NCBI GenBank assembly: GCA_037382065.1
Contig: JARRQF010000098.1
Coordinates: 1 to 14,656, forward strand
DNA: 14,656 nt
DNA from: Thiodiazotropha sp037382065
GTDB lineage: Bacteria > Pseudomonadota > Gammaproteobacteria > Chromatiales > Chromatiaceae
Direction: 5' to 3'
Both the position numbers and the translations under genes were made by a program. Of this stretch, positions 1-6,612 are shown piece by piece (the stretch's first letter is position 1; each line of letters opens with the position of its first letter). The notes under the pieces were generated by a model. The model saw only the letters and a program-made list of their open reading frames with translations, made no database searches and had not been told where the DNA came from.

Positions 1-582
1 GGACTGTCGTTTTCGCTTGCGGAGTCTGTGTCATCCAATCATTCACTTGATTGTTACGGACGTTGAAGCAAGAAGCCTCGCCCAAAGCAACTTGTTGCGG
101 CGGGCGGGGAGTAGTCACAAAAAGAATGAACAGTGCTAAGGGCCAATTAATCCAAAGCAGGACGATGGCTGTCCCAATGATACTCAGAACAGCGACCAGA
201 AATTTGCTGGTGGTAACACTGACAAAACTGTCAACAGCTTCCAGGTCCGTGACCAGATGAGATGCTACAGTTCCACTGCCCATGGTTTCGTAGGAAGACA
301 TGGAAATACGCTCAAGTCGGCGCAGTAGATCTCGTCGGATATGAAAAATGACATCCTTGGCAATGCTGGTGAATTGCCATGTCTGCCAGACACCAAATAC
401 TAGGGCAAAAAAACGTAATAGCAGGGTCAGTGCTAAAATGGCCAGAAGATAGAGAACGGGTCCATGCCAAGCCTGCGGAAATAGCGCGTTCATGACTTCA
501 ATGGCCTTGCCAGGCTGATTCAGCAGCACCTCATCGACAAGCAGAGGGATCAGTAAAGGAACAGGTACGGCTGCGATGGCAC

Positions 583-601
583 CTAGTGTGGTGCTTCATA
601 C
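583..601. repeat. Target duplication CTAG plus terminal inverted repeat, one end
   Basis: CTAG (583-586) followed by TGTGGTGCTTCATAC (587-601). Because CTAG is itself palindromic, the two ends match over 19 bp in inverted orientation with no mismatch. Confidence 0.9.
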
Positions 602-706
602 GTTGTTGCGCGCCTTGGAAAGGGAGAAGCCATTCCCGGCGGCACGCGCCTAGCGGCTAACCGCTTAGCGTCACGCTATCATCGTCAATTTGTATGAAGC
701 ACCACA
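587..706. mobile_element. 120-bp MITE-like non-autonomous element
   Basis: The ends are perfect 15-bp inverted repeats, TGTGGTGCTTCATAC at 587-601 and its reverse complement at 692-706, flanked by CTAG on both sides (583-586 and 707-710). It encodes no protein. The interior can fold: TAGCGTCACGCTA (666-678) is a palindrome around one base, and AGCGG (652-656) pairs with CCGCT (661-665) across four bases. It shifts the host frame (124 bp, remainder 1) and supplies an in-frame stop at 657-659. Perfect ends, an intact target duplication and exact frame restoration on removal suggest a fairly recent insertion. A 4-bp YTAR/CTAG-type duplication is known for some IS5- and IS701-related transposases; assignment to such a partner is inference because no transposase is present here. 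Confidence 0.85.
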
Positions 707-710
707 CTAG
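692..710. repeat. Terminal inverted repeat plus target duplication CTAG, other end
   Basis: GTATGAAGCACCACA (692-706) followed by CTAG (707-710), the exact reverse complement of 583-601. Confidence 0.9.
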
Positions 711-828
711 AACGGCAATCAGATTGGCCGCCACCAGTTTGCGACGATGGCTTAACACCATCTGAATCAGTTCATTCCAGTGGTATTCCCCCTCACGTAA
801 TGTAGGTGACGACTGTGGTTGTATCGAA

Positions 829-1287
829 TCAGTGCTCATAGCAGTGGAGAGAAGCCTTTCTTCGTCGTAGCGCTTCTATGCGATTCTGTGCATTATTCAT
901 GCGGTCATTTTCGTGGTACTCGGCAATTCCTGAATAGCCCAGGTAGGTAAGTGCTTCGGGTGCCCAAATCGCACTAACCCAAATTGATGTACCGGTATAG
1001 GGATCCTCATAAAAGCCTGGCTTGGCACTGTAGGTATCTGACTCAAAACGGGCTAGTTGCTCATCTAGTTGCTGGCAGCTTAATTGCTCATCTCCTGCCT
1101 TGTAGACAGGGCCAGTAGGGCGTGGATAGATTCGGGAGTGGCTCTCTTTATTTGTGTCCGGTACGGTTTCGGTCCTTTGATAGAGTGGATCGATTGGACT
1201 GGGGTAGTTTTCTGGCTCCGCTACCAAGTGTTGGGGAAAAAGGGGCAGTAGGCTATACAGCGCAATCGGCAATAGGATTTTTTGCAT
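829..1287 (-). CDS. Secreted two-cysteine protein of unknown function
   Basis: This is a 152-residue protein beginning with a clear Sec signal peptide: MQK, then a hydrophobic core to about residue 20, with likely cleavage after LVA-23. The mature part begins proline- and tyrosine-rich (residues 27-62). It then has a short helix starting at Cys71 (CQQLDEQLARF), a conserved-looking block SAKPGFYEDPYTG (87-99), a hydrophobic stretch (about 101-121), and a charged helix (RIEALRRRKASLHC) ending with Cys149. The two cysteines bracket the folded part and could form a disulfide in the periplasm. The ATG is preceded by TGGAG about 10 bases upstream. The stop overlaps the start of the ABC exporter gene by 11 bp, so it may have served the same export process. 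I do not recognise a characterised family. No lipobox is seen. Confidence 0.8.
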   Translation of the reverse strand: MQKILLPIALYSLLPLFPQHLVAEPENYPSPIDPLYQRTETVPDTNKESHSRIYPRPTGPVYKAGDEQLSCQQLDEQLARFESDTYSAKPGFYEDPYTGTSIWVSAIWAPEALTYLGYSGIAEYHENDRMNNAQNRIEALRRRKASLHCYEH

Positions 1288-1339
1288 AATAATTCAACTC
1301 CAAGTTTGCTTGCTGCGGCATACTAAGTCGTGGCAATCG

Positions 1340-1373
1340 AACAGTGATCTGTTAATGCAAAAGCATCTTGCAT
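1340..1373. promoter_or_regulatory. Two adjacent palindromes, candidate operator
   Basis: AACAG-TGAT-CTGTT (1340-1353) is followed directly by ATGCAA-N7-TTGCAT (1355-1373). Both lie upstream of the secreted-protein gene that starts at 1287, within the 229-bp gap. The spacing suits repressor or activator binding, but no known regulator consensus is recognised and chance is possible. Confidence 0.25.
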
Positions 1374-1516
1374 AGGGATAAATAATAGGCAAAAAATGCG
1401 CTGGAAAATCGACCAAGGAAAGAGCTTGATGAGTTATTATCCTAAAAAGACCAATTGAACAGTATGAAGTATGTGCTTATTGTTTGGATATTGAATTTTA
1501 TCCGAGGCCATTAATG

Positions 1517-3856
1517 CTATAACACTGATTCGTTAAAGTCGTAGATTAGATTGTTTTCTGGTCGTTGCACGAAGTTCCCTTGGACAAAATCAGCGCCACT
1601 GGCCCATAAAACAGCAATACTGCGAGGGTCCTCTACCTGGGGGGCAATTACCTTGATATCAAGCTCATGGACCATTTCAATGAGTTGTTGCAACTCTTCA
1701 CCTGAGTCAGACAGCAGACTGTAGTCCAACTTGATGTAGCTAACTGACAGATGCCGAATAACTCGTTCGGCTTCCGGCGTGTTAGTGACACGGGTTAGCA
1801 AGCAGGTTATGCCTATCTTATTCAATACGTCGAAGCAGATTTTTGCTGAGTTGAGTTTTTTGGCAATCTCGTGGATATTGAATTCAAAGGTAAGTGCGTG
1901 TTTTCCGATATGGCCGCTCTGGTATTTTTTCCTTAACCAGGTAAGGCGCTCCATATTCTCCAGCAAGTCTGCCGATTGAGATACAAACAGATGGAGGTGT
2001 GTGCCCTTTTTTCTGTGTTCGTTGACCACAGTAATGGCTCGGCGTGTTGTCCAATGGTCGACTTTGCTAATCAGGCCAATCTTTTCTGCAGTGGGAATGA
2101 AATCGGCTGCTGCGTGGAGGCTGCCATTCGGTTCCTGGAGTCTGAGCAGCGTTTGGTAGTGGGCTACAGTAGAGCCCTGAAGTGCGACAACAGGCTGAAA
2201 GAAAATATCAAAATAGTCTTCATCCAATGCCTTCTGAATCAGTGACTCCATGTCTTTTGCTGTGTTTTTCTCAGATGCCTCACTTTTTATTGGTTTGAAT
2301 GCATGGACCTGGTTACCACCTGCCTCCACGGCTTGGCGACTGGCGATTTGGGCATGAGCGATAATGGAGCGAGAGTCCTGGTTGCCTGGTTCGACCGGAT
2401 AGATTCCGATACTTAAGGTGACTCCCACCGTGGTGCTATCTACCTCAAAGATCTGTTGGGTAATTGATTGACAGAGTTTTTCGCCAAGGGCAATAAGTTC
2501 TTCCGAAGTTTTACGTAGCGCCAGCAGGCTGAGGCTACTGTCACCAAACCGGGTTAGTATGTCTTGGCTTAGCAATTTTTCCTTGAGATGTTTTGCTGCC
2601 AATGCCTGGACGGCATCAAGCCCTCCTATACCTACTGACTCGATCAAATTCTCTGGATTGTCAATTTGCAGGAAAAATACACCTGTGACTTCATCCATGG
2701 TCGATTCGCCAAGAAGTAGAGCGTCTAATCTTTCAAGTAGGTAGTTACGTGAATGAAGCCCTGTCTCTTGCTCATTTTGGGCATATCCTTGCATACGTCG
2801 TTTGAGCTGATGGGCACGGTAAATGCGATTGCTAACTGTACTAATCAGGTGTTTAGGGGCGATCGGTTTTGAGAGAAAATCCTCTCCGCCAAAACTTAGG
2901 GCGGTTAATTGTTTGTCCACATCCTGTTCACCAGAGAGAAAGACGATAGGGATATCGATGTACTCACTCTGCTCACGAATCACGGTAGTCAGCTCGGTAC
3001 CACTTGCCCCAGGCATATAGAGGTCCATTAAGATCAGATCTGGGGCGAAATCATTCAGGGCGTCCAACACCAATAGAGGGTCAGTTACGCAAAGGCACTC
3101 AAAGTTGGATTTGCTCAGAATGGCATTGGCAAAGTCGGCTTGTGCTGGGTCATCTTCTACAATTAAAACCCTGTGTTTTGTATGACTATCAGAAGAGGAG
3201 AGTTTTTCTATGTGTTTTGCCACCAGGTATGGATCAACAGGTTTGGCCCAGAAACCACTCGCCTTCACCCGCATGGCGGCGAGTCGTGTTTTTAAATCAT
3301 CTACTACCTCTTGCCCTACAGGAAGAAGGATCAGTTCAAGGCCTACGGGGTGAAAAAGGATATCCCCCGAATGGAGATGGTACACCACCAGGATGTCGCG
3401 GTGGAGCTGCAGTCCTGCAGCCAGAGAGTCATCGATACCCAATAGAAATACTTTGTGGCCACCACTTACGACTTTTTTGTCAGTAGAAACACTCTCCTCT
3501 GACCTACTTGCTAACGCTTCAACTTGTTGGTTACAGGCTTGAATTGAAGCGTCTTTAAAAGCATGGACCAGGCCATCCAAGGCAACTACGTCATCATGTT
3601 GGGGTTTGAGACCTGTACCATGATAGTCACTTAAATGGCCTATCAGGGAGGTGCCACTTTGGGTGATTTGTGGGACATTGAACTTACGGCCAGATTCGGC
3701 CAGTGTCGAAATTCGCTCAATCAGGGTATCCAAGAGGTCGCCTTTCCAGTCACTATGCACCAGTTGGTGCCAGTTTTCCAAGATAGCGGAAACCCTGCCT
3801 GGTACTTGGTGTAAAAAAGAGCTTAGTAGGTTTGTTTTGGAAGTATCACTACTCAT
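1517..3856 (-). CDS. Response regulator with degenerate HPt, receiver, GGDEF and EAL domains
   Basis: The protein has 779 residues from the ATG at 3854-3856. Residues 11-111 resemble an HPt domain, but the phospho-histidine position reads Ser (STLAESG in place of HSLAGSG). Residues 134-220 look like a shortened pseudo-receiver ending in a KP motif. Residues 228-347 are an intact receiver: acidic E234-D235-D236, phosphoacceptor D278, S308 and K330. A GGDEF-like domain (371-521) has RFGDSS instead of the GGDEF loop. An EAL-like domain (536-771) has QTL (568-570) for EAL, T688-R689 where the DDFG acidic pair is expected, and APQVE for AEGVE, while K709 and D711 are kept. It is therefore probably neither a cyclase nor a phosphodiesterase but a phosphorylation-controlled effector, like FimX in principle; binding of c-di-GMP is inference. 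An upstream GTG at 3911-3913 would add 19 residues. Neither start has a clear Shine-Dalgarno sequence. Confidence 0.88.
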   Translation of the reverse strand: MSSDTSKTNLLSSFLHQVPGRVSAILENWHQLVHSDWKGDLLDTLIERISTLAESGRKFNVPQITQSGTSLIGHLSDYHGTGLKPQHDDVVALDGLVHAFKDASIQACNQQVEALASRSEESVSTDKKVVSGGHKVFLLGIDDSLAAGLQLHRDILVVYHLHSGDILFHPVGLELILLPVGQEVVDDLKTRLAAMRVKASGFWAKPVDPYLVAKHIEKLSSSDSHTKHRVLIVEDDPAQADFANAILSKSNFECLCVTDPLLVLDALNDFAPDLILMDLYMPGASGTELTTVIREQSEYIDIPIVFLSGEQDVDKQLTALSFGGEDFLSKPIAPKHLISTVSNRIYRAHQLKRRMQGYAQNEQETGLHSRNYLLERLDALLLGESTMDEVTGVFFLQIDNPENLIESVGIGGLDAVQALAAKHLKEKLLSQDILTRFGDSSLSLLALRKTSEELIALGEKLCQSITQQIFEVDSTTVGVTLSIGIYPVEPGNQDSRSIIAHAQIASRQAVEAGGNQVHAFKPIKSEASEKNTAKDMESLIQKALDEDYFDIFFQPVVALQGSTVAHYQTLLRLQEPNGSLHAAADFIPTAEKIGLISKVDHWTTRRAITVVNEHRKKGTHLHLFVSQSADLLENMERLTWLRKKYQSGHIGKHALTFEFNIHEIAKKLNSAKICFDVLNKIGITCLLTRVTNTPEAERVIRHLSVSYIKLDYSLLSDSGEELQQLIEMVHELDIKVIAPQVEDPRSIAVLWASGADFVQGNFVQRPENNLIYDFNESVL

Positions 3857-4569
3857 GAGATTTGAATCAGATACCTTGTTTGTTATGTGCGGACTTAAAT
3901 TTTTCAGTAACACAAAGTGTTGTCTTTAATTTTAAGTGTACTAGTCAGATCAAGGTGCGGGTCGCAGGTAATGGCTCCTTCTTGTCAAGAGCTGCCATAC
4001 CAAACTGGACCATTCTTGTAGCCACTCACTTTTTGAAATTTAATGACAGGCCGTTGTGCGCCAACACACGACAGTGGAGTGTCGTAATACTTATGATCTG
4101 ATTAGCTACTGCTTGTCTAGTATAAGAATAATAGCGGTTTGTTATGCTAACCGAAAGGGAATATTAACGAATCAGAACTTATGCGGTAATTTTTTTACAT
4201 AACTGCGCGAAATGGCTTGTTATTCAGGGCGGGGGTGAATAGCACGGACAGTGCAAGTGTCTATGTTGTTTGCTAACAGGGCAGCTTGAATCTGGTAGGT
4301 ACCGACAAAAACTTTTTGACAAACGAGCTAACTTTTCATCGTTTAATAAAAAAGTATGGGCGATAGACTTACAGCCTCCGCAGGCCATGTTGTGTTAATA
4401 GCAATTGGAAAAAGGCGAAAGCTAGACGATGCACACCCTCCCCAAGTTCGCAAAGAGTTCTGCATAAGAACGTGACCACCATCAGTTAGCACATGACGGC
4501 TGTTATTAAATTTCAAAATCTGAGCCATTTTTTAGAGCGGCTAGGATGTCAAATTTGATGCTTGCTAAT
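3857..4569. other. About 700-bp gap without a recognised gene
   Basis: This stretch lies between the start of the signalling protein and the end of trmO, both on the minus strand. It is AT-rich and its reading frames are short and lack ribosome sites. Small inverted repeats occur: AACAC/GTGTT around 3909-3920, ACGACA-GTGGAG-TGTCGT (4068-4085) and GTTCT-GCATA-AGAAC (4457-4471). None is followed by a T run, so none is a convincing terminator. It presumably holds the promoter of the signalling gene. I see no tRNA, riboswitch or known small RNA in it. Confidence 0.5.
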
Positions 4570-5301
4570 CTAGCGATCAAATGGAGTTTCAGATAATCGC
4601 TCTATATCAGTGATCAGATAACGCCCTTTGCTTACCTCCCAGTGGATATTGAAGTCATATAGTCGCATACCGAACCGGTTTCTTTGTTCCTCCTGTAAAT
4701 AGGCAGGGCGAGGATCATTCTCAAGTATCTGCCGGATCAGTCGTTTCAGATGTCGACCTTGGTCACTATCCGTGCCTGTTAAGACCTCGTCGGCTTCTGG
4801 AGTAAAGCTTAAATCGATCTCTCTGCCAGGGGGGAGGGCGGCAAAACCAGCGAGCGCCTCTGGTATGGCATCTGAATAGGGAATATAGGGTTTGATATCT
4901 AAAACAGGTGTGCCATCCAGCATGTCGATTCCCCCCAAGTGAAGGATGACCTGCTGATCAGAGAGGTCCAGCTTCAGTAGTTTTACAACCGACAATCCAA
5001 TTGGATTAGGACGAAACGGACTGCGGGAGGCAAATACTCCGATGCGCTGATTACCGCCCAGCCGTGGGGGGCGGACCATTGGTTTCCACGCTTCTCTTGT
5101 TGACGCATGGAATAGAAAGGTGATCCAGAGGTGGGAGTAATCCTCAATCCTGCGGAATGCTTCCGAGCGGTTATAAGGGGGGAGAATTTCCAGTTCGCCT
5201 TCTGCTTCAGGGACCAACCCAGCTTGCCTTGGAATGCCGAATTTCTCTTTGAAGCAGGAGTGGATCAAGCCGATAGTATGAAATTGATGACTCATGTTCA
5301 T
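4570..5301 (-). CDS. trmO: tRNA (t6A37) N6-methyltransferase TrmO
   Basis: This 243-residue protein, close to the usual family length, belongs to the YaeB/TsaA family. TrmO uses S-adenosylmethionine to methylate N6-threonylcarbamoyladenosine at position 37 of threonine tRNAs, giving m6t6A, in the cytoplasm. The family signature is plain: RPPRLGG (78-84), then RIGVFASRSPFRPNPIGLS (86-104). It is followed by GGIDMLDGTPVLDIKPY (about 123-139), and a C-terminal domain holds R-x-x-YLxEEQRxRFGMRLYDFNIHW. The ATG (5299-5301) overlaps the TGA of the preceding dehydrogenase gene as ATGA and has no Shine-Dalgarno sequence of its own, so translation is probably by coupling. A second ATG two codons downstream (5293-5295) is a possible alternative. 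It is the last gene of a four-gene minus-strand operon. Confidence 0.93.
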   Translation of the reverse strand: MNMSHQFHTIGLIHSCFKEKFGIPRQAGLVPEAEGELEILPPYNRSEAFRRIEDYSHLWITFLFHASTREAWKPMVRPPRLGGNQRIGVFASRSPFRPNPIGLSVVKLLKLDLSDQQVILHLGGIDMLDGTPVLDIKPYIPYSDAIPEALAGFAALPPGREIDLSFTPEADEVLTGTDSDQGRHLKRLIRQILENDPRPAYLQEEQRNRFGMRLYDFNIHWEVSKGRYLITDIERLSETPFDR

Positions 5302-6020
5302 TTAGGTTTAAACTGGATGACCTTTTTTAACGGATTGAGGTTGATTTCGTCAAAGACTGTACCGGGATGCGCGGTTAGCACCATATTGACCACCTCGGCA
5401 ATATCCTCTGCTCGCAGATGATTTTCAGGTGCATCACCTGGAGAAAAATCGAGGTTATCAAAGAAGCCACTGGAGACCATGCCTGGGTTAATCAGACAGA
5501 CACGCAGGCCATTGACGCTGCATTCGTCCCTAAGTGATTGGGAAAATCCCCTCAAGGCGAATTTGCAGGCGCTATACAGACTGCCTTTTTTCCCTCCTGA
5601 TAAAGCTGATTCTGAGCCAATAATAATAATGTCCCCTCGACCCAGTCGCTTTAGATGTGGAACCAGTACTCGGGCACAAATAAGATGCTGTGTTAGGTTG
5701 GTATCAATCATTTCACGAATTTGCAGATAGGAGAACTCCTCCAGAGAGCCGAATCGACCAAAGCCAGCGTTGAGCACCACGCCATCGAGATCGGGATGCA
5801 ACCGAATGATTTGAGATAGTTGGTCTGGTAGTTTTTCAAGATCAGATAGCTCTATCGCTACTCTTTCCAGCCCAGCTGTTTCAATGGGCCAGTCGGAAAA
5901 ATCTCTGCCGACACCAATCACGCGATGGTTTAGGGCCAAGAGATGTCGTGTTATGGCTGCTCCGATGCCGTGTGTGGCACCGGTAACAAGCAGTTTGCGG
6001 GGGTAGTAAGGGTCATTCAT
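5298..6020 (-). CDS. Short-chain dehydrogenase/reductase (SDR)
   Basis: This 240-residue classical SDR has a Rossmann fold and NAD(P)-dependent oxidoreductase activity. Visible motifs are the dinucleotide-binding TGATHGIG (13-20), NAG (84-86), Asn108, the active-site Ser136 (IIGSES), and the catalytic YSACK with Tyr149 and Lys153. INPGMV follows at about 177-182. The length is normal for classical SDRs. There is no signal peptide or membrane segment, so it should be cytoplasmic. Its ATG (6018-6020) lies 8 bp inside the end of the nucleosidase-like gene, and its TGA overlaps the trmO start by 4 bp, so it is translationally coupled on both sides. The substrate cannot be deduced from the sequence. 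A role tied to the glycosyltransferase (nucleotide-sugar or lipid metabolism) is only a guess. Confidence 0.9.
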   Translation of the reverse strand: MNDPYYPRKLLVTGATHGIGAAITRHLLALNHRVIGVGRDFSDWPIETAGLERVAIELSDLEKLPDQLSQIIRLHPDLDGVVLNAGFGRFGSLEEFSYLQIREMIDTNLTQHLICARVLVPHLKRLGRGDIIIIGSESALSGGKKGSLYSACKFALRGFSQSLRDECSVNGLRVCLINPGMVSSGFFDNLDFSPGDAPENHLRAEDIAEVVNMVLTAHPGTVFDEINLNPLKKVIQFKPK

Positions 6021-6612
6021 GAAAAGGCAATTGATAGATTAAATCAGAGATGTGATCTACATGATGTGCAATCATCGCACACACCCGTTTCGCATTGATG
6101 GACTCAATTCCGTTTTTAGGATTGTCAGAGACAATTTTGAATAAGCTTATGCTATTTAAAGTGGCAAATCGAGTCACCGCCATCATAAAGCCAGCAGACT
6201 CCATATCGTAAGCCATATCCGGTTTATAGGTAGTTTGTGGCTGAGTAACACAGGTGAGGGGGCTGTGGGGGAGTGGTAAATTCGGCGGTAGTTCCAGCTG
6301 CCAGTTTTGACCATTCGGCTCTATAACTCTCTCCACCAGAAGAGCCTCTCCTAAATGAAGGGAGCCGTGACCACAAATACCTATATTCAGCCAAGTGGCC
6401 TCCCTGTCGTCAGGTGTCATATCCTGTAGATAGTTCACACCCATTAGCATAGCAGTGACACCTGGTCCACTCACAGCTAAATGGATTTCTGGCGAAGTGT
6501 AGAGGGGGATTATCCCTACAGGTTGCTGGCGCTTTAAGCCGAAAGTCTTGATCAATGGCTTTGCTTCGGCCGGAAGTGCTGTGATTAGGTTGATATGGTG
6601 TCGGGTGGGCAC
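6013..6612 (-). CDS. Nucleoside phosphorylase / MTA-SAH nucleosidase-like protein
   Basis: This 199-residue member of the purine nucleoside phosphorylase/MTA-SAH nucleosidase fold begins with the typical ALPAEAKPL (12-20; Glu16 matches the catalytic Glu near the N-terminus of MTAN). It continues with SGPG (48-51), NIGICGHGSL (76-85), DMESAGF (136-142, ribose-binding Met-Glu) and VSDNP (161-165, with Asp163 as the expected general acid). These are the residues needed for N-glycosidic cleavage, so it is likely active. It is shorter than MTAN (about 230), and the substrate (MTA, SAH, futalosine or another nucleoside) cannot be told. The GTG start is chosen because of a strong ribosome site 7 bases upstream and because the conserved fold begins within ten residues. 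It overlaps the glycosyltransferase end by 28 bp and the SDR start by 8 bp. Confidence 0.85.
   Translation of the reverse strand: MPTRHHINLITALPAEAKPLIKTFGLKRQQPVGIIPLYTSPEIHLAVSGPGVTAMLMGVNYLQDMTPDDREATWLNIGICGHGSLHLGEALLVERVIEPNGQNWQLELPPNLPLPHSPLTCVTQPQTTYKPDMAYDMESAGFMMAVTRFATLNSISLFKIVSDNPKNGIESINAKRVCAMIAHHVDHISDLIYQLPFHE

Larger units (their letters stand above)
1..839 (-). pseudogene. ABC exporter (MsbA/HlyB-like) permease fragment, disrupted by a MITE
   Basis: The reading frame starts at the ATG at 837-839 and encodes an N-terminus (MSTDSIQPQ...NLIAVL, 44 residues). It then runs into a 120-bp inserted element and stops at 657-659. Beyond the insertion, the frame from 583 down to about 119 encodes a typical type I ABC exporter transmembrane domain: a hydrophobic hairpin (VPVPLLIPLLVDEVLL), a second membrane pair (LYLLAILALTLLLRFFALVF), a coupling-helix-like stretch (HIRRDLLRRLERISMSSYE, then GSGTVASHLVTDLEAV) and a further membrane pair. 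Deleting 124 bp (insert plus one CTAG copy) fuses the parts in frame as AVL-GAIAAVP. No nucleotide-binding domain lies in the window. The start overlaps the stop of the upstream secreted-protein gene by 11 bp, so the two were probably cotranslated. Below 119 the frame stays open to the window edge but no longer resembles an exporter. The substrate cannot be told. The gene is very probably inactive. Confidence 0.85.

Noticed and set aside
1..118. Group II intron end at the point where exporter homology stops
   Set aside because: The junction reads GTGAC rather than the GTGYG start expected for group II introns, and no intron-encoded protein is recognisable in the short stretch available.
51..260. 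69-codon plus-strand open frame near the window start
   Set aside because: It is antisense to the exporter membrane-domain reading frame and has no protein-like features.
3004..3486. 160-codon open frame on the plus strand
   Set aside because: It lies entirely antisense to the receiver and pseudo-receiver part of the minus-strand signalling gene, whose protein shows clear domain motifs. The plus-strand product has no recognisable features.
4068..4085. ACGACA-GTGGAG-TGTCGT hairpin as a terminator
   Set aside because: It is only a 6-bp stem, has no T run on either strand, and does not sit just after a gene end.
4343..4528. 61-codon minus-strand open frame in the gene-poor gap
   Set aside because: No ribosome site, no recognisable motif, and a composition like random translation. 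It could be a small protein, but nothing supports it.
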